From positions 496,001-560,000 of the forward strand of contig NZ_FNNI01000001.1 of the NCBI RefSeq assembly GCF_900106955.1: DNA of 64,000 bases, written 5' to 3'. Below, in pieces: positions 46,535 to 54,675 of the stretch; position 1 is the stretch's first letter; every line of letters starts with the position of its first letter. Origin of the DNA: Aidingimonas halophila. GTDB taxonomy: Bacteria > Pseudomonadota > Gammaproteobacteria > Pseudomonadales > Halomonadaceae. Under the pieces are notes generated by a model that did no database searches, had not been told where the DNA came from, and was given only the letters and a program-made list of their open reading frames with translations. A program made the translations under genes and the position numbers.

Positions 46535-47983
46535 ATGCCCCGCTCGCCACGTCTCGGACGACACCACGAACACACCCGGCTGAAAGTCTCCAGATTGGGG
46601 ATCAAGCTGTTTGCAGTGATACTCATCGTTAACGTGGCGATCTCTGCACTGGTGTTCCTTGCCGTATCCCGCAGTCTTGACCAGGGCTTCATCGACTATC
46701 TCGAAACCACCCAATCCAATCGCGCCGAAACACTGGCCGAAGGGCTGGCCGAGGAGTGGGAACGTCGTGGTGACTGGCAATGGCTACGCGACAATCGCCG
46801 CGCCTGGTTCCGATTGGTACGACATCAACTCTGGCCCGGCGAAGGTCCTCCCCCTGAAGGCATTGAAAGGCAACTCGGCGATGCACGCGATTTCATGCTC
46901 CACGATGCCGAGGGGCGACCGGTGATCGGTCCACCGCCACGCAAGGAAGATGACGCTCCGTTGATACTCAACTGGTTACCGATCATCAGTAACGGCGAGC
47001 AGATCGGATCATTGGGCTATCGTCCGCCTCAGCAACTGATGGCACGGATGGATCGTATTTTTCTATCGCGCCAGCAGCGTAACCTGGGCATTATCATCGC
47101 CTCGTTGGCACTGGCATCGTTATTACTGGCTGGCGGCCTCTCCTGGTGGCTGGGGCGTCGTACCCGGGGCATGGCGATGGCGACGCAACGTCTCACGGAT
47201 GGAGATTACAGCATCCGGCTACCGGAAAGAGGCCACGACGAACTATCGCGACTGTCCCGCGATTTCAATGTGCTGGCCGAGACCCTGGAAGCCACCCGTG
47301 AAGCTCGCCAACGCTGGGTATCCGATATTGCCCATGAACTGCGCACCCCTCTGGCGGTATTGCGAGGTGAAATCGAAAGCATGCAGGACGGCATCAGACC
47401 GCTGGACGAGAGCAACCTCCGCTCTCTGGCACAAGAGGTCGATCAACTCGAACGATTGGTCGGCGACTTGCGGCTTCTGTCTCAGAGTGATGCTGGCGCC
47501 CTGGAAGTCTCCCTGGCGCCCATCGACCTCGCCGAGGCGTTGAGCCTGCGACTCGACGAAGCTCATGGCTGGCTGGACGACCACGGCATCGCTCTTGAAA
47601 CACGCATCGAGCCGTCGGTCATGATACGCGGAGACCAGCAACGTCTCCGCCAACTGTGGGATAACCTGATCGACAATACCTGCACCTATACACAGGCCCC
47701 AGGACACCTTTCCATCAGCCTGACGACGGAGGGGCAGCGGGCCAGACTCGCCTGGGAAGACAGTACACCCGGCGTGCCCGACGAGGCTCTTGTTCGTCTG
47801 ACGGAACGTCTTTACCGGGTCGAAGGATCCCGTAGCCGTCAAAGCGGCGGTAGTGGCCTGGGACTCTCCATTGCCACAGCACTGGTCAAGTCCCACGGCG
47901 GTACGATGAGCGCCGCACACTCGTCACTGGGCGGGTTATGCTGGATACTTGAGTTTCCCTTGATCCAGGAGCCACAAGCATGA
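46535..47983 (+). CDS. baeS: BaeS-like sensor histidine kinase
   Basis: Membrane kinase of 482 aa: N-terminal helix (about 20-44), periplasmic sensor, second helix (184-206), HAMP, then HisKA with phospho-acceptor His267 in VSDIAHELRTPLAVLRGE and a C-terminal ATPase domain (N-box WDNLIDNTCTY, G-box GGSGLGLSIA). The SRSLDQGFIDYLE stretch and sensor region follow E. coli BaeS, which reports envelope stress. ATG 46535 has GGAGG. Coupled to baeR by an ATGA overlap. Confidence 0.88.
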   Translation: MPRSPRLGRHHEHTRLKVSRLGIKLFAVILIVNVAISALVFLAVSRSLDQGFIDYLETTQSNRAETLAEGLAEEWERRGDWQWLRDNRRAWFRLVRHQLWPGEGPPPEGIERQLGDARDFMLHDAEGRPVIGPPPRKEDDAPLILNWLPIISNGEQIGSLGYRPPQQLMARMDRIFLSRQQRNLGIIIASLALASLLLAGGLSWWLGRRTRGMAMATQRLTDGDYSIRLPERGHDELSRLSRDFNVLAETLEATREARQRWVSDIAHELRTPLAVLRGEIESMQDGIRPLDESNLRSLAQEVDQLERLVGDLRLLSQSDAGALEVSLAPIDLAEALSLRLDEAHGWLDDHGIALETRIEPSVMIRGDQQRLRQLWDNLIDNTCTYTQAPGHLSISLTTEGQRARLAWEDSTPGVPDEALVRLTERLYRVEGSRSRQSGGSGLGLSIATALVKSHGGTMSAAHSSLGGLCWILEFPLIQEPQA

Positions 47984-48675
47984 ACGACCGCGACACCATC
48001 CTGATCGTCGAGGATGAGCCGAAGATCGCCAGCCTGGTTGCCGATTACCTGGACAACAGTGGCTTCCGATCACACCAGCTCGATCATGGCGATCGGGTCA
48101 TGGAGTGGCTCCAGACCCATGAATGCGACCTGCTGCTGCTTGATTTGATGCTTCCCGGTACGGACGGCCTCACGTTATGCCGGATGATTCGCGAACATTG
48201 GCCACGCCTCCCCATCATCATGCTGACGGCCAAGGTCGAAGAGGTGGACCGCCTGCTGGGCCTGGAGCTGGGAGCCGATGATTACATCTGCAAGCCTTTC
48301 AGTCCGCGCGAAGTCGTGGCACGCATCAAGGCCGTTCTGCGGCGCAGCAGGGTTGCCCAGGCCCCCGAGACGGAGAGTTCAAAACCGCCACTGACACTTG
48401 ATCATGAAGGATGGTGTGCCCTTGCCGATGGTCGCGATCTGGGCCTGACGGCAGTGGAATTCCAACTCCTCAAGGTACTGATGAACGCACCGGGCCGTAT
48501 CTTTTCGCGCGACCAGTTAATGGATCATATGTACCGTGACCACCGCATCGTGTCGGAACGTACCGTCGACAGTCATATCAAGAAACTGCGTCGAAAGATT
48601 GCAGACATCTGGCCCGAGCGGGAAATCATTCGTTCAGTCTACGGCGTGGGTTACAAGTATCAGCCTGAGGAATGA
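47980..48675 (+). CDS. baeR: BaeR-like OmpR-family response regulator
   Basis: 231 aa regulator with a receiver domain (phospho-acceptor Asp55 in LLLLDLMLPG, Lys in YICKPFSPRE) and a winged-helix effector (RTVDSHIKKLRRKIADI). It starts inside the baeS stop, so the pair is one unit. Targets probably include the Spy-like gene 144 nt downstream. Confidence 0.9.
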   Translation: MNDRDTILIVEDEPKIASLVADYLDNSGFRSHQLDHGDRVMEWLQTHECDLLLLDLMLPGTDGLTLCRMIREHWPRLPIIMLTAKVEEVDRLLGLELGADDYICKPFSPREVVARIKAVLRRSRVAQAPETESSKPPLTLDHEGWCALADGRDLGLTAVEFQLLKVLMNAPGRIFSRDQLMDHMYRDHRIVSERTVDSHIKKLRRKIADIWPEREIIRSVYGVGYKYQPEE

Positions 48676-48818
48676 GGCATCTGCATATCCTCGAAGCAAT
48701 GTGCACGAGCATACTCGAATGTTGCACGCTTGCTGCATGGTCGTTGCACAACCGGGTTGGACACTGTTCATGAAGCGCATGAACGCGCTCATCAACCCAT
48801 CAAGACAGGAGTCTCGAC

Positions 48819-49475
48819 ATGATTGCCACTCCATCCCGCAAGTTCTTGCTTTCCTCCCTCTTCGCGCTGGCCCTCTCGCCGCTATCATTCATGGCAATGG
48901 CCGCCCCGGGCGACGACCACTCCATGCCAGGCCACGGCAAACCTCCAATGCACCCCATGCATTTCGAAGCCATGGCCGAGAAGTGGGAGTTGAACGATGA
49001 CGAGTTGGAAGCCCTGCGCGAGGTGCATGACGATTATCGTGAACAGCAAAAGGCACTACGTGAAGAGCACCATCAGGCGATGGCCGACATTCTCGGCGAA
49101 GAGCGCATCGAGGAGATGACAGCGCAGAAGCGGGATCGACGTCATGAGCGTTCCCAGGCTCGTCATGAAGCCATACAGGAGCGACTGGACACTCTCTATG
49201 CCAGTTGGAACCTTGACGACCAGGAGAAGCAAGCCCTGGCCGACGCCCACACCTACATGCGCGACCGGATCAGCGAACTCCGTGATCAGGAGTTCGACAG
49301 CCGCGAGGAGAAACGAGATGCCTGGTTGGAGATTCGCGATGAACACCGTGACGCACTGGCCGAAGTGCTCAATGAGGACCAGATCGATGTGCTGAAAATG
49401 GTAATGAAACCTGGACACCATGGCGGCAAGCCTCATGGCAAGCCGCACCATGGCGACCAGGCAACGGATGCCTGA
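48819..49475 (+). CDS. spy: Spy/CpxP-like periplasmic chaperone
   Basis: Exported 218-residue protein (signal peptide ends AMAAP) with a fully helical, charged body of LTxxQ-like repeats adapted here to acidic and basic heptads, and His-rich ends (MPGHGKPPMHPMH; HHGGKPHGKPHHGD). Spy proteins shield unfolded proteins, and BaeSR induces spy in E. coli; the same adjacency is seen here. The His-rich ends suggest metal binding. A perfect stem terminator with T-run follows. Confidence 0.75.
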   Translation: MIATPSRKFLLSSLFALALSPLSFMAMAAPGDDHSMPGHGKPPMHPMHFEAMAEKWELNDDELEALREVHDDYREQQKALREEHHQAMADILGEERIEEMTAQKRDRRHERSQARHEAIQERLDTLYASWNLDDQEKQALADAHTYMRDRISELRDQEFDSREEKRDAWLEIRDEHRDALAEVLNEDQIDVLKMVMKPGHHGGKPHGKPHHGDQATDA

Positions 49476-49484
49476 ACTCGCCCC

Positions 49485-49519
49485 GATGCCCGCCACCGGC
49501 GGGCATCCAGGACCTTTTT
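49485..49519 (+). terminator. Rho-independent terminator after spy
   Basis: GATGCCCGCC/GGCGGGCATC stem (10 bp, 3-nt loop, 49485-49507), followed after 7 nt by TTTTT at 49515-49519. Confidence 0.75.
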
Positions 49520-49587
49520 GCCACCTCATGCAGACACTGCTGGACTTTGATAGAGTACCCGACCTTTCATAGTAGCGATATCGATCC

Positions 49588-51075
49588 ATGCCGTTTCTGC
49601 TCAAACTATTTCCTGAAATCACGATCAAGACGCGCCCGGTTCGTAAGGAGCTGGTCAGATGCTTGCGTGCCAACATCACTAACACGCTGCGTCAATTGGA
49701 TGATGCCGTACGCGTCATCAATCACTGGGATGCATTGGAAGTCCGTCCGAGTGAAACGCTCTCACGGAAGGCACTCGACGAGCTAGAGACGGCGTTGACC
49801 CGCATTGCCGGTATTCAACAGATTCTGGTCGTGGAAAATGCAGTCTATCGTTCTTTCGAGGACACTGCCGAACGCCTGGTGCCCTTATGGCAGAATGAGA
49901 TAGCCCACCGTCGTTTCAAGGTTCGCGTCAAACGCCGCGGCAACCATGACTTCCGTTCCGAGGCGCTGGAGCGCTATCTCGGCAGTGTGCTGCTACAGGC
50001 GGAACCGACGGCGAGTGTCGACCTTACCCATCCGGATGTCGAGGTGGCTCTCGAAATCAAGGGCGAGCGCATGAGCCTGGTGACCCGCCGGACCGTTGGT
50101 CTCGGCGGTTATCCGCTCGGCACCCAGGGTGCCGCGCTGGCCTTGGTCTCCGGTGGCTACGACTCTCCTGTGGCGGCCTACCGGATGATACGCCGCGGCC
50201 TCAAGACACATTTTCTGTTCTTCAACCTTGGCGGACCGGCCCATGAAGCCGGCGTCCGTGACCAGATACGGCATCTGTGGCAACGTTACAGTACGTCTCA
50301 TCGCGTCAACTTCATCTCGGTCCCCTTCGAAAGTGTCGTCAACGAATTGATGGCTAAAATTCCCGATGGCCTGATGGGCGTAGTGCTGAAACGCATGATG
50401 CTGAGAGCAGCCAATCGGGTGGCGGCCAAGGGGCGGATTCCCGTGTTGGTCACGGGCGATGCCATTGCCCAGGTATCCAGTCAGAGCCTGACCAATCTGG
50501 GCTTGATCGATGCCGTCGCCGAACGCCCGGTACTACGCCCACTAGTGGTTTCCGACAAGCAGGACATCATCGACGAGGCCAGACGGATCGATACGGCCCG
50601 CTTTGCCGAAACCATGCCCGAATATTGTGGCGTGATCTCCAAACGCCCCAATACACGCGCCAAGCGTCAACAAATCGAGGATGCCGAGACGGCGTTTGAT
50701 TTCTCGGTGCTCGAGCAGGCCGTGGAAAACACCCTTATCACAAGAGTCGACGAACTGCCCGTGCACTCATCCACCCAATTGAATGAGATCGAAGTGGTCG
50801 ATACGCCGGAGGGCCTGGCAGGCAAGAGACAGTACTGCATCATCGATATACGACATCCCAGCGAGCGTGACGATGCCCCGCTCAACGTCTCCGATGTCGA
50901 ACGACTCGATATCCCTTTCTATGAACTGCAAGACAAAGCCCGCGAACTCGCTTCCGATCGTTACTATCTACTCTATTGTGACCAAGGGGTCATGAGCCGT
51001 ATGCAGGCCCTGCATCTGGCCGACCAGGGCCTGCATTATTTCGGCGTGTACCGACACATCACGACTCAATCGTAG
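49588..51075 (+). CDS. thiI: ThiI, tRNA 4-thiouridine/thiazole sulfurtransferase
   Basis: 495 aa protein with a THUMP domain (about residues 60-165), the ATP-pyrophosphatase loop SGGYDS (188-193) and a C-terminal rhodanese domain. Cys347 in PEYCGVISK and the persulfide Cys464 in LLYCDQGVMSR are both present, so it should carry out s4U8 formation in tRNA and sulfur transfer for thiamine thiazole. Its last 10 bases overlap the convergent dctM gene. Confidence 0.93.
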   Translation: MPFLLKLFPEITIKTRPVRKELVRCLRANITNTLRQLDDAVRVINHWDALEVRPSETLSRKALDELETALTRIAGIQQILVVENAVYRSFEDTAERLVPLWQNEIAHRRFKVRVKRRGNHDFRSEALERYLGSVLLQAEPTASVDLTHPDVEVALEIKGERMSLVTRRTVGLGGYPLGTQGAALALVSGGYDSPVAAYRMIRRGLKTHFLFFNLGGPAHEAGVRDQIRHLWQRYSTSHRVNFISVPFESVVNELMAKIPDGLMGVVLKRMMLRAANRVAAKGRIPVLVTGDAIAQVSSQSLTNLGLIDAVAERPVLRPLVVSDKQDIIDEARRIDTARFAETMPEYCGVISKRPNTRAKRQQIEDAETAFDFSVLEQAVENTLITRVDELPVHSSTQLNEIEVVDTPEGLAGKRQYCIIDIRHPSERDDAPLNVSDVERLDIPFYELQDKARELASDRYYLLYCDQGVMSRMQALHLADQGLHYFGVYRHITTQS

Positions 51076-52385
51076 AGCACCCCCGGTAACCAAAGGGCAA
51101 TGCCGGGCACCAGGTAGAGTATGATCATGGCGACGAACACCATGAGCAGGAAGGGAGCGATGCCCAGGAAGATATCCCCCAACTGGATTCCTTTGGGAGC
51201 GATACCCTTGAGATAAAAGGCCGACATGGCCATCGGTGGCGTCAAGAACGATGTCTGAATGTTCAAGGCGACCAACACGCCGAAGAACAGCGGATCGATC
51301 CCGAAAAGCTGCAGCAGCGGCAGGAAGATCGGCACGAATATGATAATGATCTCGGTCCACTCCAGCGGCCATCCCAACAGGAATATCAATATCTGTGCCA
51401 GAATGAGGAATTGAAGCGGCGTCAGCGACATGCCATCGATCCAGTGTTCTATCAGCGAGTGACCGTCGAGCAGCGAGAATACCGAGGAAAATATCCACGA
51501 TCCCACGAACAGCCAGCAGACCATGGCGCTGGTCCGTGCTGTCAGGAAAACCGCTTCCTTGAGACGCGGCCAATTCAACTGCCGATAGGCCGCCGCAAGA
51601 ACAATAGCTCCCAACGCCCCGATACCGGCCGCTTCATGCGGTGTGGCCAGCCCGAACAGAATCGCTCCCAACACCGCCATGATCAACACGAACAGTGGCA
51701 CGAAGGAAGTCAACAGTTGCCAGTACACCTGGCGCCACGGTACGTCGAGCTCTTCGGCCGACAGTTTGGGAGCCACTCGGGGATTGACCATGGCACGGCC
51801 CATGACATAGACGATATACAGACTGGCCAACAGCAATCCAGGTAGCAGTGCCGCTGCATAGAGCCGCACGACGGATACCCCGGCCATGGCCCCATATAGT
51901 ATGAGCATGATGCTCGGTGGAATCAGAATACCTAGACAGCCCCCGGCGCAAATCACCCCACTGGACATACGCTTGTCATAGCCGGCCTTGAGCATTGCCG
52001 GCAATGCCAACAGCCCCATCAAGGTGACGACCGCCCCTACGATCCCGGTCGCTGTGGCGAACAGTGCACAGGTAATCAGACTGGCGACTGCCAACGAAGC
52101 CGGCATGCCGCGTGCGGCCAATTGCAGGCTGTAAAACAGACGGTCCAGGATATTGGCCCGCTCCACCAGATAGCCCATGAACAGGAACAACGGTACGGCG
52201 ATCAGTACATCATTGGACATGACCCCATAGGTACGCTGTACCAATAGGGAGAAAATAATATCCCCGATGGCAAAGTAACCGAACCCTACGCCCATGGCGA
52301 TCAAGGTAAAGGCGATGGGGAATCCCAGCATGATGAGAATAACGAGCATCCCCAGCATCAGGATGCCGATTTGCGGATCGCTCAT
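51066..52385 (-). CDS. dctM: TRAP transporter large permease (DctM type)
   Basis: Inner-membrane protein of 439 aa with about 12 hydrophobic helices and the DctM motif set (FLFMGYLVERANILDRLF, GCLGILIPPSIMLILYG, ALNIQTSFLTPPMAMSAFYLKG). It uses Na+ to drive uptake of an anion delivered by the binding protein. It overlaps dctQ by 4 nt (ATGA). The subfamily is the mannitol/2-oxoacid-like group; the substrate is not certain. Confidence 0.88.
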   Translation of the reverse strand: MSDPQIGILMLGMLVILIMLGFPIAFTLIAMGVGFGYFAIGDIIFSLLVQRTYGVMSNDVLIAVPLFLFMGYLVERANILDRLFYSLQLAARGMPASLAVASLITCALFATATGIVGAVVTLMGLLALPAMLKAGYDKRMSSGVICAGGCLGILIPPSIMLILYGAMAGVSVVRLYAAALLPGLLLASLYIVYVMGRAMVNPRVAPKLSAEELDVPWRQVYWQLLTSFVPLFVLIMAVLGAILFGLATPHEAAGIGALGAIVLAAAYRQLNWPRLKEAVFLTARTSAMVCWLFVGSWIFSSVFSLLDGHSLIEHWIDGMSLTPLQFLILAQILIFLLGWPLEWTEIIIIFVPIFLPLLQLFGIDPLFFGVLVALNIQTSFLTPPMAMSAFYLKGIAPKGIQLGDIFLGIAPFLLMVFVAMIILYLVPGIALWLPGVLYD

Positions 52386-52963
52386 GGCTGGATCTCCTCA
52401 TCCTGAGAGGATTCCTTGAACTGGACGTCGGACAGCTCCTCGACATCACCGGGCCGCGCGGGCCAATTTCCCTCACGCAGACAGATGATACAGCGCCCGA
52501 TCTCGGCGACTCCCTGCAGCATGAGCAGAACGGCCGCAAAAGGAATGACGAACTTGAAGGGATATAAGGGGGGACCGCCAGGCGTGAAGGAACTGTGTTC
52601 GTCCTGTCGAAACGAGGTCGCGAAATAGTCGAAGCCATTCCATACCAGGGCGATCACGCCTGGGTAGAAAAACAGCAAGAAGAGCACCAGATCCAGTCCC
52701 GCATGTAGCCGCGGAGGAAAGTAACGTGAAAGGACATCGGCACGGACATGCGCGTTGTTCGAGAGCGCATAAGCACCACACATCATGAATAACGTCCCAT
52801 ATAGCATATAGCTCGTGTCGTAGGCCCACGACGTCGGCGCCCTCATGACATAACGCATGAACACTTCCATACCGACGACAGCGGTCAGCAGCAGAATGCA
52901 CCAGGCAAACGTCTTGCCAGACCAGTGGCTGATTCGGTCGATGACCTCGATACCCTTGTGCAT
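52382..52963 (-). CDS. dctQ: TRAP transporter small permease (DctQ type)
   Basis: 193 aa with four helices and the DctQ pattern (VVGMEVFMRYVMRAPTSWAYDTSYMLYGTLFMMCGAYAL). It supports the DctM subunit. The start at ATG 52963 has GGAG six bases away; a GTG at 52978 is further upstream. It is followed by dctM with an ATGA overlap and is 161 nt downstream of dctP. Confidence 0.87.
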   Translation of the reverse strand: MHKGIEVIDRISHWSGKTFAWCILLLTAVVGMEVFMRYVMRAPTSWAYDTSYMLYGTLFMMCGAYALSNNAHVRADVLSRYFPPRLHAGLDLVLFLLFFYPGVIALVWNGFDYFATSFRQDEHSSFTPGGPPLYPFKFVIPFAAVLLMLQGVAEIGRCIICLREGNWPARPGDVEELSDVQFKESSQDEEIQP

Positions 52964-53124
52964 GCAGGTCTCCGGCACCAGTGAATCTTCCCAGTACCAA
53001 CGTCTCTATGGCACTGGCACTCGTTAACGTACCAGCCGCCATCCCTGGCTCTGGCAGGTGAGTGCGCGCACCGACCCCATCGGGCTCTCCTGCCCACGGT
53101 CATCAATACGCTGTATCGATGACC

Positions 53125-54336
53125 TCAGGGCATTTTCGAGGTATCGGTCGGCGCCTTGCCGAAGAAATGTTCATAGGCCGGATTCTTGGGCGCATTGCCT
53201 TCCAGATGCCATCCGACAACCCGCTCACAGTAAGCTCGCTGGCTGTCGATGACTTTCTTGAAGAAGGCGTCCTCGGACTGCTCCTCGATGACCTTGTCCC
53301 AAGCCTCGAGTTGCGCCTCGAGTACGGAATCGGGTGTGATGTAGGTTTCGACACCCTGTTCCTCACGCATAGCCTGGAGATCCTTGGGATAGCGATCCAT
53401 GGCCTTCCAATACATCTCTGACGATGCTGCCTTGGCAGCATATTCCAGAATCGCCTGAAACTCCGGATCGAGACTATTGAATTTTTCCCGATTGAACATG
53501 ACCTCAAAGGCTTCGCAGTCCTGATGATAACTGCGCAGCATCCAGGTCTTACTGACATCGGGGAATCCCAGCAGACGGTCGGAAGACGGATTATTGAACT
53601 CGGCACCGTCCAGCAAGCCACGATCCATGGCCGGTACGATATCACCGCCCCCCATGATCGTGACGGCCGCGCCGACTTCATCCATCAGGTCCGCCGCCAG
53701 TCCGACAGTCCGGTATTTCTGTCCTTCCAGATCATCGACACTACTGATGGGCTCCTTGAACCAACCGAGGGCCTGGGTCGGCATCGGGCCCGTCAGGTAG
53801 CCCACCAAAGGCAGTTCAAGCATTTCCAGCAGTTCGTTGTAGAGGTCGCGCCCTTCCCCACTCCAGAACCAGGCCAGGAATTGATGCGCGTCCCAACCGA
53901 AGGGGGGTGGTGTCCCGAACAGGGAGTAGGCCTTGTGCTTGCCATACCAGTATGCGCAAACGCCATGCCCCCCATCCAATGCCCCGGAAATCACGGCATC
54001 CTGCAATTCAAGGGCACCAACCACCGACCCTGCCGGCAAGAGGTTAAGCTCCAGACGTCCGCCGGACATCTCATTGACGATGCGCACATAATCAGCGGCG
54101 AACTCATGAAAGATATCTTGATCCGGCCAGGTGCTCTGAAACCGCAACGTCGTTGTCTGAGCCACCGAGATACTGGGGAATCCGATGGCAGCCGCACCCG
54201 CTGCTGCCGCCGAGCCCGTCAGGAAACGTCGACGCGATGTCTTTATTCCTGACCCGCGGGTTTCTGCCTCATTCGTACCCTCTGTGGTCAATGATCGATC
54301 GGTAGGGGTTGGAGCTGGCGTATTCTCGTTATTCAT
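53125..54336 (-). CDS. dctP: TRAP transporter substrate-binding protein (Tat signal)
   Basis: Periplasmic binding protein of 403 aa. The N-terminus carries a twin-arginine signal (SRRRFLTGSAAAAGAAAIGF). The mature part has TRAP motifs (DGGHGVCAYWYGKHKAY, GLLDGAEFNNPSSDRLLGF) similar to the 2-oxoacid (TakP) and sialic-type groups, with an additional long helical C-terminus. ATG 54336 has GGGAGAG; the longer ORF to 54363 has none. Tat export suggests folding or cofactor needs before transport. The ligand is unknown; a 2-oxo acid is possible. Confidence 0.85.
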   Translation of the reverse strand: MNNENTPAPTPTDRSLTTEGTNEAETRGSGIKTSRRRFLTGSAAAAGAAAIGFPSISVAQTTTLRFQSTWPDQDIFHEFAADYVRIVNEMSGGRLELNLLPAGSVVGALELQDAVISGALDGGHGVCAYWYGKHKAYSLFGTPPPFGWDAHQFLAWFWSGEGRDLYNELLEMLELPLVGYLTGPMPTQALGWFKEPISSVDDLEGQKYRTVGLAADLMDEVGAAVTIMGGGDIVPAMDRGLLDGAEFNNPSSDRLLGFPDVSKTWMLRSYHQDCEAFEVMFNREKFNSLDPEFQAILEYAAKAASSEMYWKAMDRYPKDLQAMREEQGVETYITPDSVLEAQLEAWDKVIEEQSEDAFFKKVIDSQRAYCERVVGWHLEGNAPKNPAYEHFFGKAPTDTSKMP

Positions 54337-54675
54337 CTGACTCTCCCAGCGTGTTGTTGTCATTGAATGAGCGTCCCCGGCCTGGCTTTCAAGCCCATCG
54401 TCATGTGATCGGACACATCACGACACACTCTCTTAGCGGTCGGTTACATCAGGTATAGCTCCATCAAAGGGGAATGCAAGTAAGCCCTTAGACCAATAAA
54501 CGGAAATTTAACTTTCAAAGCGCCGTCATACCGGCCTCACCGGCGAACGACACACCCGACACAAAGGCCTGTGGATACCGGAAGTTGAATTTCAGCAGCG
54601 ATACACGTATTTTATTTGAACGATCAATCAAAAAAGAATTCACCAACACAATAGATACGGAGGGTGTCCTTCCCC
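54337..54675. other. 339-nt divergent promoter region dctP/BCCT
   Basis: No gene. The strand-divergent region should contain promoters of both transport systems. An AT-rich stretch with a TTGA-N4-TCAA dyad lies near 54616; nothing else is recognised. Confidence 0.6.
54616..54627. promoter_or_regulatory. BetI-like dyad upstream of BCCT gene
   Basis: TTGAACGATCAA resembles the BetI-type operator core TTGAACGTTCAA, differing at one base. It is about 50 nt upstream of the carrier start. No betI gene is in the window, so this is only a candidate. Confidence 0.35.
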
